DNA from: Paenibacillus sp. FSL R7-0345
Lineage (GTDB): Bacteria; Bacillota; Bacilli; Paenibacillales; Paenibacillaceae
DNA length: 64,000 nt
Direction of reading: 5' to 3'
NCBI RefSeq assembly: GCF_038595055.1
Contig: NZ_CP152002.1
Location: forward strand, 3,888,501-3,952,500
Position numbers and translations under genes: made by a program. The notes under the pieces were generated by a model. The model made no database searches, was not told the DNA's origin, and saw only the letters and a list, made by a program, of their open reading frames with translations. How positions within the stretch are numbered: position 1 is the first letter of the stretch; each line of letters begins with the position of its first letter. Below are positions 17,071 through 24,679 of the stretch, piece by piece.

Positions 17071-17856
17071 TTATAGTGATTGTACCAGCGGAAGCAGCTC
17101 GGAGAGATGCCCGATTCTGTAAGCCGGCTGAATTTCGGGATCCGGTTCTTTCTCTGTCCGGTTGATCCAGACAGTCGTCAGTCCTGCGGACAAGCCGCCG
17201 AGAATATCCGTTGTGAGCTTATCACCCACCATGATCCCTTGCTCAGGAGTGATATCAAGCAGTTCAAGCGCATGCTGGAAAATCGCCTTGTCCGGCTTGC
17301 CCTTGCCGAAGCTGCCGGAAATGACTACATGATCAAAGTAAGGAATCAGCTCAGGAACACCATCCAGCTTCTCCTGCTGCAGAGCCGGACAGCCGTTGGT
17401 AAGCAGCAGCAGCTTCACTTTGCCGCGCAGCTCGTCCAGTACCTGCAGCGTCTCTTCATACATGTACGGACGGCTGCGGCGCTCTTCGCCGAACTTCGCA
17501 GCCAGCCGCTCAGCCAGTGCTTCATCTTCGATGCCCAGAGCGGCCAGGCCGCGGCGCCAGGATTCCTTGCGGTATGCCGGAGCAAGCTGCTCCAGCTGGC
17601 GGAATTCCGGCTGCTCCCCTGCCGTAAAGTTCGCCCAAAGCGCTTCGTACGGGTTAATCCCGATCATCTTCGTAAACGGAAAAGTCTCGTAAGATTCATA
17701 GAGACTTCGGGCTTCCTTGCGGACAGCAGCCTCCAGCTCATGAGGGTCAACATTGTTACCTGCCGCTTCGCAGGCGGCACGAAAGGCTTCCTCAACGCTC
17801 CGGTCATCCCAGAGCAGTGTATCGTCAAGATCAAATAGTACGGCGGTAATCGGCAT
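17071..17856 (-). CDS. HAD-IA family hydrolase (YsaA-like)
   Basis: 261 residues. Motif I FDLDDTLLWDD, motif II LLLLTNGCP, Lys in GKGKPD, motif IV MVGDKLTTDILGG. The helical C1 cap lies between motifs I and II. The overall sequence and length resemble B. subtilis YsaA, a phosphatase of unknown physiological substrate. Just upstream (40 bp) is a two-TM protein gene on the same strand. Confidence 0.85.
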   Translation of the reverse strand: MPITAVLFDLDDTLLWDDRSVEEAFRAACEAAGNNVDPHELEAAVRKEARSLYESYETFPFTKMIGINPYEALWANFTAGEQPEFRQLEQLAPAYRKESWRRGLAALGIEDEALAERLAAKFGEERRSRPYMYEETLQVLDELRGKVKLLLLTNGCPALQQEKLDGVPELIPYFDHVVISGSFGKGKPDKAIFQHALELLDITPEQGIMVGDKLTTDILGGLSAGLTTVWINRTEKEPDPEIQPAYRIGHLSELLPLVQSL

Positions 17857-17896
17857 AATAACGCTCCCTCTCCCTCTGCTGGTCTATCTTATCTTT

Positions 17897-18424
17897 CTAC
17901 TCGTGCACTACTTCAATATTATTGGCTTTGGCGAACTGCTCCAGCCGGGCTCCCATTGCTGCAGTATCATAACGGTTCAGCAATCTGGAGAACACCCACT
18001 GCTTGCGCTTGCCTTTATATTTCAGGGAAACCATGCTGCGGGACAGGATAATCTTCTCAATCTCGGAAGCCTGCAGCCAGCGCTCACGGTTAAATTTAAT
18101 AGTGGAAACTCTGGCCCGCTCAACCTTAAGGAAAGGACGACGGAAGAAAATCAGGGCTGCCAGTAAAAAGTACAGAACAACGCCCAGCCAGTTGGCCAGT
18201 ATGCCCTGCCCCCGGGCTTCATCAACGGAGCCCACTACCCAGAACATCATCCCGAGCAGCAGCAGAACGATCGGAAATACAATGTTACGGCCTTTAAAAA
18301 TTTCGCTGCTTCCTGCAGCCGGCGATGATTTGGAAGCGTAAATCGATTCCTTGCCTTGCTTCTTGCGTTGCATATTGACTTGCTTGGTGTTGCGTTGAAC
18401 CATTCTTTCCCAAGAACGGGCCAT
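17897..18424 (-). CDS. Two-TM membrane protein, unknown function
   Basis: 175 residues. A basic cytoplasmic N-terminus (~1-45), two hydrophobic helices (~47-66 and ~79-95), then a mixed beta-like C-terminal domain (LKVERARVSTIKFNRE ... KYKGKRKQWVFSRLLNRY), reminiscent of the PH-like domain after two helices in YcxB-type proteins. That resemblance is weak. It follows the ynzC gene by 48 bp and may share its transcript. Confidence 0.7.
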   Translation of the reverse strand: MARSWERMVQRNTKQVNMQRKKQGKESIYASKSSPAAGSSEIFKGRNIVFPIVLLLLGMMFWVVGSVDEARGQGILANWLGVVLYFLLAALIFFRRPFLKVERARVSTIKFNRERWLQASEIEKIILSRSMVSLKYKGKRKQWVFSRLLNRYDTAAMGARLEQFAKANNIEVVHE

Positions 18425-18472
18425 GTGAGTTCCCCCTAGTCGTCCTAAAATATCTATGACAAAGCCACAGGA

Positions 18473-18676
18473 CTAATGTGTTAGCCCCTTGTCGCCCTGA
18501 TCATCGTTGTCCACAATTTCAATGGTATCCAGTTGTGCACGGAAGTTCTTACGGATGTTGCCCAGATAAACTTCACGGAGCCGGGCGCGTTCCTCCAGTT
18601 CCTCTTCCGTCAGGCCGCTGCTCTTCTGCTTGCGTGCCAATTCATTGATGCGTGCGACCAATTCGTCTATATTCAA
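18473..18676 (-). CDS. ynzC: DUF896 protein (YnzC-like)
   Basis: 67 residues. The family pattern is clear: INELARKQKSSGLTEEELEERARLREVYL and NIRKNFRAQLDTIEIVD, a two-helix hairpin. In B. subtilis ynzC belongs to the lexA-yneA-yneB-ynzC region, and here it again follows yneA, without a yneB resolvase. GGGGAGGGG is its ribosome-binding site. The terminator between yneA and this gene suggests at least partly separate transcription. Confidence 0.88.
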   Translation of the reverse strand: MNIDELVARINELARKQKSSGLTEEELEERARLREVYLGNIRKNFRAQLDTIEIVDNDDQGDKGLTH

Positions 18677-18715
18677 TGCTTTCCCCTCCCCTATAAATTC
18701 ATTCTAACTTTGCCA

Positions 18716-18757
18716 TGAGAAAAAGAGCTTGTCAAGGTCTCCTCCCTGAAAGCTCTT
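18716..18757 (-). terminator. Terminator after yneA
   Basis: Stem AAGAGCTT ... AAGCTCTT; on the minus strand it is followed by TTTCTC. It separates yneA from ynzC. Confidence 0.65.
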
Positions 18758-18785
18758 CCTGTCGTAACCTCTATTCCTTCAACTA

Positions 18786-19205
18786 TTAGTATGCAGGCAG
18801 TGTCAGCACATCTCCGGCCTGTATATTGCTGCCCTTAAGCCCGCTCGCCTTCTTGATTCCTTCTATATATACAACCGTCCTCATATCCGATGGTTTATGT
18901 TCATTTGCGATGCTCCAGAGAGTATCTCCGCGCTCCACCACCACACGCTCAGCCGGCATTACCGATGATACGGATCCTGCAAATACGTTACCTACCACCG
19001 TAAAGCCGGAAATCGCCAGCATCAGAATCATGACAAGCTTCACCAGCTGGCCTCTGCGGAACAGATTCGTTAAAGCGCCGAACAGGGATACTGCAGAATT
19101 CTTCATACGGGTCACATATTCTATGATAGAGCCAGCTTCGGCAGACTGAACCTCTCGGGTCTCATCATAAATGCTGCGGTAAGTACTGTATTTTAACAAT
19201 ATCAT
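18786..19205 (-). CDS. yneA: YneA-like SOS cell-division inhibitor with LysM domain
   Basis: 139 residues. One membrane helix (~54-75) followed by an extracellular LysM domain (VVVERGDTLWSIANEH ... NIQAGDVLTLP). That is the layout of YneA, which delays septation during the SOS response. GGAGG is close to ATG 19205 (3 nt); TTG two codons on (19199) has better spacing. The N-terminal tail of ~50 residues before the helix is longer than in B. subtilis YneA. It is divergent from lexA, with five LexA-box-like sites in between, so damage induction is very likely. Confidence 0.85.
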   Translation of the reverse strand: MILLKYSTYRSIYDETREVQSAEAGSIIEYVTRMKNSAVSLFGALTNLFRRGQLVKLVMILMLAISGFTVVGNVFAGSVSSVMPAERVVVERGDTLWSIANEHKPSDMRTVVYIEGIKKASGLKGSNIQAGDVLTLPAY

Positions 19206-19212
19206 CGACCTC

Positions 19213-19386
19213 CAAACACTTGTTCTTAAATTTGAATTTAATATAACACGAACATGTGTTTTGATCAATAGGTTTTTTCGAACAATTGTTCCCTTTGTTT
19301 CCGCCCCTTTTATACCTCCCCTTCCAGAGGTATCCAAATATTATTACGAGATAGTTAGAACTTATGTTTGTACGAACGGAAGTTCT
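19213..19386. promoter_or_regulatory. Five LexA (SOS) boxes between yneA and lexA
   Basis: 14-mers of the Bacillus type: CAAACACTTGTTCT (19213), CGAACATGTGTTTT (19249), CGAACAATTGTTCC (19279), AGAACTTATGTTTG (19357), CGAACGGAAGTTCT (19373). The first three are on the yneA side, the last two overlap the lexA promoter. Confidence 0.85.
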
Positions 19387-19396
19387 ATGTTATAAT
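19368..19396 (+). promoter_or_regulatory. lexA sigma-A promoter
   Basis: -35 TTGTAC (19368-19373), 17-nt spacer, -10 TATAAT (19391-19396). A LexA box occupies most of the spacer and another overlaps the -35, which gives direct autorepression. Confidence 0.85.
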
Positions 19397-19428
19397 TTTC
19401 CCAAACATACTATATGGGGTTGATTCCA

Positions 19429-20055
19429 ATGTCAAAGATTTCGAGTCGCCAGCTGGCGATCCTGGAATTCATACGTAATGAAGTCCGCAGCAAGGGTTAT
19501 CCTCCGTCAGTCCGGGAAATCGGGGAAGCTGTCGGGCTTGCTTCCAGCTCCACCGTACATGGTCATCTGGACCGTCTTGAGAAGAAGGGTCTGATTCGCC
19601 GTGACCCTACGAAACCCCGCGCAATCGAGCTGCTCGGCCAGGAAGATTCAGAGAATGTACACCAGTTTGTGCAGACGGTTACCCGTATCCCTGTTGTAGG
19701 TAAAGTCACCGCCGGGGTGCCGATTACCGCTACCGAGAATATTGAAGATTATTTCCCGCTTCCTACCCACTATGTCGGTGACAACAAGGTTTTCATGCTC
19801 TCTGTACTTGGAGACAGTATGGTTGATGCCGGAATCATGAATGGCGACTATGTCATTGTCCGCCAGCAGCAGACAGCAGACAACGGCGACATCGTCGTAG
19901 CAATGACCGAAGAAGATGAAGCTACTGTTAAGACCTTCTATAAAGAACGTGACCATATCCGCCTGCAGCCGGAGAACCCGGCCTATGAACCGCTCCGCTT
20001 GAACCGTGTTACCATTTTAGGCAGAGTCATCGGACTTTTCCGTGATATCCACTAA
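19429..20055 (+). CDS. lexA: SOS regulon repressor LexA
   Basis: 208 residues. An N-terminal winged helix ([23 protein letters not shown]) binds SOS boxes; the C-terminal half is the S24 self-cleavage domain. Cleavage site Ala95-Gly96 (TAGVPI), nucleophile Ser130 (GDSM), general base Lys168 (ATVKTF). RecA filaments trigger cleavage. I choose the ATG at 19429 ([15 protein letters not shown]), as in B. subtilis; the in-frame ATG at 19414 would add five residues. A terminator follows. Confidence 0.97.
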   Translation: MSKISSRQLAILEFIRNEVRSKGYPPSVREIGEAVGLASSSTVHGHLDRLEKKGLIRRDPTKPRAIELLGQEDSENVHQFVQTVTRIPVVGKVTAGVPITATENIEDYFPLPTHYVGDNKVFMLSVLGDSMVDAGIMNGDYVIVRQQQTADNGDIVVAMTEEDEATVKTFYKERDHIRLQPENPAYEPLRLNRVTILGRVIGLFRDIH

Positions 20056-20067
20056 TTATCCCCTAAT

Positions 20068-20104
20068 GAGGCTGTTGCGCATGAATTGCGTAACAGCCTT
20101 TTTC
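20068..20104 (+). terminator. lexA terminator
   Basis: Stem AGGCTGTTGCGC / GCGTAACAGCCT with TTTTTCCTG tail, 13 bp past the stop. Confidence 0.85.
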
Positions 20105-20212
20105 CTGTCTGCATTCAAATTATAAACAGGCTGCCGTTTCCCGCGCGCAGCGCTCGGCCTCTGGTAACCGCGTGCAGACTCTGCACATATTCTGACAGCA
20201 GAAGGAGTGCTG

Positions 20213-20557
20213 ATGACTATGCCTAATTACCGGATTATTGTTGACCTGTCCCAGCGTATGCTGTACCTGCTGGATAATGATGTTGTAACCCGCGGCTTTC
20301 CTGTGGGAATTGGTACCATGCTGACTGCTTCACCTGAAGGCGAATATACCATTATTAACAAGCAGCCCAATCCCGGCGGGCCGTTTGGCGCTTTTTGGAT
20401 GGGCCTGTCCAAACCTCATTACGGCATTCACGGAACCAATGATCCCGCCTCCATCGGCCATATGGTTTCGCATGGCTGCATCCGGATGTATAACGAGGAT
20501 GTTCTTGCTTTGTCACGTATTGTTCCCATCGGGACACGGGTTACCATCAGGGAGTAG
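20213..20557 (+). CDS. L,D-transpeptidase (YkuD domain)
   Basis: 114 residues. The whole protein is one YkuD catalytic domain: IHGT (His) and SHGCIRM (catalytic Cys) motifs, used to make 3-3 cross-links in peptidoglycan. No signal peptide, membrane anchor or LysM is visible, which is common in compact Bacillota enzymes possibly acting on spore peptidoglycan. ATG 20213 follows GAAGGAG by 5 nt; a GTG two codons upstream lies inside that site. A terminator hairpin ends the unit. Confidence 0.9.
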   Translation: MTMPNYRIIVDLSQRMLYLLDNDVVTRGFPVGIGTMLTASPEGEYTIINKQPNPGGPFGAFWMGLSKPHYGIHGTNDPASIGHMVSHGCIRMYNEDVLALSRIVPIGTRVTIRE

Positions 20558-20584
20558 CAGCAGATTTCCGCCCCGCCTCCATCA

Positions 20585-20619
20585 CAAAGGACACCTCCGC
20601 GGGGCAGAGGTGTCCTTTA
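20585..20619. terminator. Bidirectional terminator
   Basis: Stem AAAGGACACCTC / GAGGTGTCCTTT between the plus-strand transpeptidase and a minus-strand gene. Confidence 0.75.
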
Positions 20620-20650
20620 TATACTTCTTATGCTTCCTATTCAACAGTCT

Positions 20651-20869
20651 CTAGAGGACACTGCGCAACAGCCTGATTGCGATGCGGTTCAAGCGCAACG
20701 CTTCGCGGATCGATACTCTTGCCGCCAGTAATTCACGTCTCGCCCGGCTTGGTTTAGGCAATCTGCGCAGATTCTCGTTAATTTCTTCAAGCCGCTCCAG
20801 CAGGATGGAGCGCTGTGCCAGCAGGGCACGGATCGCTCTGCGGATTCTTGACCGGTCTCTTTCTGCCAT
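20651..20869 (-). CDS. Arg-rich helical small protein
   Basis: 72 residues, about a quarter Arg, predicted all helical with heptad-like Leu/Ile spacing (RAIRALLAQRSILLERLEEINENL ...). The family is not recognised. AGAGGTG lies 6 nt from the ATG. Its charge suggests nucleic acid or membrane binding, which is inference. The Arg/Ser-rich plus-strand ORF over the same bases is a shadow. Confidence 0.55.
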   Translation of the reverse strand: MAERDRSRIRRAIRALLAQRSILLERLEEINENLRRLPKPSRARRELLAARVSIREALRLNRIAIRLLRSVL

Positions 20870-20944
20870 ATTAACACCTCTTTTACGTTTTATAGTATAA
20901 GAGATGCTAAACCAGCTCTTCCGGCCTGTGTGATCCGGCAGTTG

Positions 20945-21166
20945 TTATTTTTCGGGTATACGCACACGGAATTCAAAATCTTTACGCCTGTAGGTCATCC
21001 CGCCCAGCTCTATGTATTCCGGCGTCCATTTTTGCAGCGGACCTGCACAATCAGCAAAGACCGGCGGTTTACCCTTTCGTAACTGCAGTACATATATATC
21101 TGCTTCAGCAAGGGCTGCAGCAAATAAATCAGCATCACACACCAGCACTTTATAAGTCGTGTTCAA
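20945..21166 (-). CDS. Hypothetical 73-residue protein
   Basis: Starts with TTG at 21166, 7 nt after AAGGGGG. The product begins TYKVLVCDADLFAAALAEADIYVLQLRKG and ends FEFRVRIPE. No known motif; the alternating hydrophobic strands suggest a small alpha/beta protein. Stand-alone on the minus strand. Confidence 0.55.
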   Translation of the reverse strand: MNTTYKVLVCDADLFAAALAEADIYVLQLRKGKPPVFADCAGPLQKWTPEYIELGGMTYRRKDFEFRVRIPEK

Positions 21167-21280
21167 TCCGCTTCCCCCTTGTAGACTGATTCATCCTTGG
21201 TATGGATATCTTAAACATTCACTTCAAATATAACACAAATGGTAATGTATGTATGTGATAATTCCCTTACACAGGTATAG

Positions 21281-21332
21281 AAAAGGGCATTACCAAGAGC
21301 TCTCCCATTATAGAAAGCCGCAGATAATGCCC
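21281..21332 (-). terminator. Terminator after the cse60 unit
   Basis: Stem GGGCATTA ... TAATGCCC with a 32-nt loop that has internal pairing; minus-strand tail TTTTCTATACC. Confidence 0.65.
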
Positions 21333-21349
21333 GTTTAATCCCTTTATTC

Positions 21350-21445
21350 TTAGTCCAGTGTATAAAAAACCGCCAGAATCACAATTGTTAACGTTGAAGC
21401 AAATGACAGCCAGGTAAAAAGACGGTCCCAGAATTTATTTTTCAT
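21350..21445 (-). CDS. 31-residue single-TM micro-protein overlapping cse60
   Basis: ATG at 21445 lies inside the last codons of cse60 (11-nt overlap, ATGAAAAATAA), stop TAA at 21350. The product starts MKNKFWDRLFTWLSFA, continues as one hydrophobic helix (STLTIVILAVFY) and ends TLD. Re-initiation after the cse60 stop would drive it. A terminator hairpin follows 18 bp later. Not recognised. Confidence 0.5.
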   Translation of the reverse strand: MKNKFWDRLFTWLSFASTLTIVILAVFYTLD

Positions 21446-21626
21446 CTGTCTTATATACCACCAAAATTGTACTCCGCTGATGCTCCGCCCCGTCACGCGA
21501 GGATTTCACTATAGATCCGTAACAGATGTTTACGACCTGCTCCTCCCTCAGCCCTTTGAGGAACTCGTTTGCCTTATTCTCGGCATAGAAATTATCCCCG
21601 TCTACAAATTCTTTTACCTGTATCAT
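21435..21626 (-). CDS. cse60: Sporulation protein Cse60
   Basis: 63 residues. MIQVKEFVDGDNF and the AENKANEFLKGL helix plus strands NICYGS and STILVVY match Cse60, a small sigma-E-controlled sporulation protein of unknown role in Bacillus. Its function here is taken from that family. AAAGGAGAAT precedes the ATG. A 31-residue ORF overlaps its 3' end. Confidence 0.75.
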   Translation of the reverse strand: MIQVKEFVDGDNFYAENKANEFLKGLREEQVVNICYGSIVKSSRDGAEHQRSTILVVYKTDEK

Positions 21627-21749
21627 TAGTATTCTCCTTTGTCCTTTTCATTCACAGTTATATCGGAACACATGTATTAGATAGCAGCGAAATGCACATG
21701 GCGCATCACCCCTCGACTAACAATTAATGTAAAATACCCCTAAATGAAC

Positions 21750-21787
21750 AGTAAGGCACTCCGCAGCTCACTGCGAAATGCCTTACT
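21750..21787 (-). terminator. Hairpin downstream of the 128-residue gene
   Basis: 9-bp arms AGTAAGGCA / TGCCTTACT around a loop with a second stem (CCGCAG/CTGCGA). U-run is weak, so efficiency is uncertain. Confidence 0.45.
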
Positions 21788-21859
21788 ATTAGCCTAGCTT
21801 AACACCGGGCCTGCGAATGGTCAAACACTTTTTTACACAATTATACAACTGCTATATAT

Positions 21860-22246
21860 TTAAGTTTGAGTAAGCAGGAATTTCTGAAGCGAAAGTTCGG
21901 TTCTCGCTGCCTCAGCAGCTGCCTCCAAGGACGGAATCCACAGAATTGAATCCTGTCTGATATAATTAAGCACCGTTTCACTGCTCCGGTCAAAATCAAT
22001 AAGATGCTTGCTCTCGGCATGCTCCATGCTCTGTCTGGCCAGTTCAAAGACCTCAACATAATCAAGCCTCAGCTGAGTCTGAATAGCTGTATCTACAGAT
22101 CTTAATTTCGCCCAGGCAAAGACGCCGCCCTCCACAACCTGCTCCGAACCCTTCATATACTCAACACCTGAATGCTTCGTAATAAACCTTACAACCCTCT
22201 CTTCAATCTCCTCGTAACGCGTAATCATTTCCTGATCATAATACAT
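21860..22246 (-). CDS. Hypothetical 128-residue helical protein
   Basis: Unrecognised. Acidic, predicted mostly helical (MYYDQEMITRYEEIEERVV..., SLEAAAEAARTELSLQKFLL), soluble. AAGGGAG with good spacing precedes the ATG at 22246, and a hairpin lies downstream, so it is probably a true gene. No domain motif is visible. Confidence 0.6.
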   Translation of the reverse strand: MYYDQEMITRYEEIEERVVRFITKHSGVEYMKGSEQVVEGGVFAWAKLRSVDTAIQTQLRLDYVEVFELARQSMEHAESKHLIDFDRSSETVLNYIRQDSILWIPSLEAAAEAARTELSLQKFLLTQT

Positions 22247-22280
22247 TTAACACTCCCTTCTAACCTAATATATGCAAGAA

Positions 22281-22313
22281 GGACCTTTCTATCGCTTACG
22301 CACTGAAAGGCCC
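22281..22313 (-). terminator. Candidate terminator after the SOS polymerase operon
   Basis: Stem GGACCTTTC / GAAAGGCCC; minus-strand tail TTCTTGCATAT. About 210 bp past the last gene of the operon, so only tentatively linked to it. Confidence 0.4.
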
Positions 22314-22524
22314 CTGGATTAGAATTACACAGATAAGTTAACTTAACCATAACCCATCCTGTACTTAATGTATACCTTATCTGCTACTTTTTTCAAAAAA
22401 ATAATAAAATTCCTGGCTGCACATAAATTCACACTCCGCTTAACGGCAGAATACCTTACATGATCCGGTTGAAGGCAGCTCCCGCACATAAACCACCGCT
22501 GTCCTGAGTACAGAGCAGGCCTGT

Positions 22525-23004
22525 TTATTTCATATGCTCTTTTAAAACCGTCCCCAGCTCAGACGTATACCGGGTAAGCCTCAGGCTGATTTCTGTCCGC
22601 ATGATGTCACGCGTAAGTCCGAAACGTTCCTGGTAGCCGCGGAAAAAAATTTTATAATACATCAGGAAATCCTCCTGCTCATCGGCCAGCACCCTGATAT
22701 TGCGCTGCTTGAGCTCTTTTTGCAGCCGGTAGGTGTCCTGCATCACCCGGTTCTGGATATAACGCCCGGCCATTAAGTACGTCCTGGTAAGCATGTTTCC
22801 CGACCGCTCAATCTCCTCAATACTCTTGCTCACCATCGTATCTATGTAAGGCAGCAGAATAAGGTCCCGGACCATTGTACGCTCCGCATTCGTAAGCATG
22901 GTTCTGCTGCCGTCCTCCCCCTTCTCCTGCTGTTCATACTGGTCAACATGCTCACTCATCAGCATTTTGGTCTTCCAGCGCTCATTGCCGTCTAATTTGC
23001 TCAT
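22525..23004 (-). CDS. Hypothetical third gene of SOS polymerase operon
   Basis: 159 residues, predicted almost all helical and charged, with no recognised domain. Its start overlaps the polymerase stop by 4 nt (ATGA), so it is co-translated with the Y-family polymerase and must fall under the same LexA control. A role as polymerase accessory or regulator is inference from this coupling. The N-terminus (SKLDGNERWKTKMLMSEH) has a YolD-like flavour, as in B. subtilis yqjX next to yqjW, but the match is too weak to claim. Confidence 0.65.
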   Translation of the reverse strand: MSKLDGNERWKTKMLMSEHVDQYEQQEKGEDGSRTMLTNAERTMVRDLILLPYIDTMVSKSIEEIERSGNMLTRTYLMAGRYIQNRVMQDTYRLQKELKQRNIRVLADEQEDFLMYYKIFFRGYQERFGLTRDIMRTEISLRLTRYTSELGTVLKEHMK

Positions 23005-24260
23005 TTATAATGCCCCCCAATCTGTTCGGCCCGTTCCAGAGCAACCCCGGACTCAAGCAAAGAGGATGCACGAATAAGCGCCCGGCTGCCGTATCTGGTT
23101 TTGATCTGGTCAATAGCCCGCTCTTTGTTGTAGGTACGGATACGGTCATCGAACAGGGTGAGCTGCATGACACTGTCATCACTCAGCTGAGCAATGGAGA
23201 TGGTCAGACGGCTCAGCGGCATCCCGGTCCAGTGGTCCACAAACAGGCGGTAGGCGGCGGCGGCCACCTCATGCGTCAGGAACGACGGCTCCGGGAGCGT
23301 CATCTGCCGGCTGTATGAGTGCGAGGTGTTACCGTCTGTCTCTGACACCGCGACGGATACCACCGAGCCCATATACCGGTACCGCCGCGCCCGCTGGCAG
23401 ACTTCAATTACAAGCTCCAGTAGCACCACCTCAATATCGGCCAGCCGCGTATACAGATTCCAGCGCAGCGCCTTGCCGTGGCCCACGGATTTGATCTGGT
23501 GCCGGATTCCCGTAACGACCGGACTGGGGTCGATGCCGCGGGCCGTCTGCCAGTAATACTCCGCCTGGATATCGCTCTGCTTGCCCATCGTCATCCGCAT
23601 TCTCCGTTTGAACTCCCCCAGCTCCATCCGGGCAATGTCGCCGATCGTCGTTATACCCATCCGGAAAAAGTTTTTGGTCATCCGTCCGCCAACCATAAAC
23701 ATATCATGTACAGGCAGCGGCCAGAGCACCTCATTCAGATTGTCGTATCCGAGCCGGAAGATGCCGTCCGTCTGCTTCTTGGCCAGATTATTGGCCATTT
23801 TGGCCAGGATTTTGGTCGGCCCGACCCCTACCCGGGTCCAGACACCGGTAGACAGCTTCACATGCTGCTGTATCGAAGAAATCACCTTCGGCAATTCCCC
23901 TCCGAAAAATTTAAGCGAGCCCGTCACATCCAGAAACTGCTCATCGATACTGAACGGCTCCACCATATCCGTATACCCCTTGTAGATCTCCGAAATCAGC
24001 AGGGAAACGGTAATATAGGTCCGCATCCGCGGCCGGATCACGACGAGCTCCGGGCATTTGGTCAACGCTTCGCCTACACGTGAGGCGGTGGTGACACCCT
24101 TGGCTTTGGCAAGCGGACAGGCAGCCAGAACAATCCCGTTCATCCGTGCCGGATCGCCTACTGCAACAGGCATATCCTTGTATTCCGGATGAGCAGCTTT
24201 TTCGACGCTTGCATAAAAGGACTGGCAGTCCGACAGCAGAATAACACGCTCCTTAGGCAT
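23001..24260 (-). CDS. Y-family DNA polymerase (YqjW/UmuC-type)
   Basis: 419 residues. An error-prone translesion polymerase. N-terminal palm: LLSDCQSFYASVEKA (first metal Asp, steric gate Phe-Tyr) and FSIDEQFLDVTG (catalytic Asp-Glu). Then the HhH thumb (FRMGITTIGDIARM) and little-finger region. Closest in style to B. subtilis YqjW (PolY2), an SOS-induced enzyme. No obvious beta-clamp QLxLF motif is at the extreme C-terminus, but QLTLFDD near residue 370 fits it well. Second gene of a LexA-box operon; overlaps both neighbours. Confidence 0.92.
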   Translation of the reverse strand: MPKERVILLSDCQSFYASVEKAAHPEYKDMPVAVGDPARMNGIVLAACPLAKAKGVTTASRVGEALTKCPELVVIRPRMRTYITVSLLISEIYKGYTDMVEPFSIDEQFLDVTGSLKFFGGELPKVISSIQQHVKLSTGVWTRVGVGPTKILAKMANNLAKKQTDGIFRLGYDNLNEVLWPLPVHDMFMVGGRMTKNFFRMGITTIGDIARMELGEFKRRMRMTMGKQSDIQAEYYWQTARGIDPSPVVTGIRHQIKSVGHGKALRWNLYTRLADIEVVLLELVIEVCQRARRYRYMGSVVSVAVSETDGNTSHSYSRQMTLPEPSFLTHEVAAAAYRLFVDHWTGMPLSRLTISIAQLSDDSVMQLTLFDDRIRTYNKERAIDQIKTRYGSRALIRASSLLESGVALERAEQIGGHYK

Positions 24261-24450
24261 ACCTCTTCCCCCGCACCGGGTGCCAGGCCAAAATATTCGA
24301 TAGCAGAAATACCCGCGGCGCCCCTGCCGTTAAACAGGTCGCCCGGATACGCCCGTCACGGATATCCAGCACTTCAATCTTCCGCTGCGAGATCTTGCCC
24401 GCTCTGTCCAGATATACAATTTCAACGGTTTGACCAATAGCCATTCTCAT
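24253..24450 (-). CDS. Small beta-barrel (WYL/YolD-like) protein upstream of Y-polymerase
   Basis: 65 residues. Pattern VEIVYLDRAGKISQRKIEVLDIRDGRIRA ... NILAWHPV is a five-strand SH3/Sm-like barrel like the core of WYL or YolD domains. ATG 24450 follows GGAGG by 9 nt. It is the first gene after two LexA boxes and overlaps the polymerase start by 8 nt. In B. subtilis a small YolD-type protein (YqjX) accompanies PolY2; an equivalent role is plausible but unproven. Confidence 0.7.
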   Translation of the reverse strand: MRMAIGQTVEIVYLDRAGKISQRKIEVLDIRDGRIRATCLTAGAPRVFLLSNILAWHPVRGKRYA

Positions 24451-24472
24451 GACCGATCGCCTCCAACAAATA

Positions 24473-24517
24473 AGAACATTTGTTTGTATTATAACCAAAC
24501 AGGTGTTCTCTAATCAA
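24473..24517 (-). promoter_or_regulatory. LexA-controlled promoter of polymerase operon
   Basis: Minus-strand -35 TTGATT (24512-24517) and -10 TATAAT (24488-24493), 18-nt spacer. LexA boxes AGAACATTTGTTTG (24473-24486) and CAAACAGGTGTTCT (24496-24509) flank the -10, one of them filling the spacer. Confidence 0.8.
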
Positions 24518-24612
24518 TCATGAGTATATTCCTCAACTGTCATTATTATGTATATTGATTACACGTGGACTGCAGATTTTATATTTTGCGCTGTTTTATC
24601 CGGAAAATGCTT

Positions 24613-24661
24613 ATAAAAAATCCGCAGAAAGCTGCCTGTTTATCACAGGAGCCTCTGCGGA
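24613..24661 (-). terminator. Terminator after lipoprotein gene
   Basis: Stem TCCGCAGA ... TCTGCGGA, minus-strand tail TTTTTTATAAG, 19 bp past the stop at 24680. Confidence 0.85.
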
Positions 24662-24679
24662 CAGATTGGTGCCGGCGGC

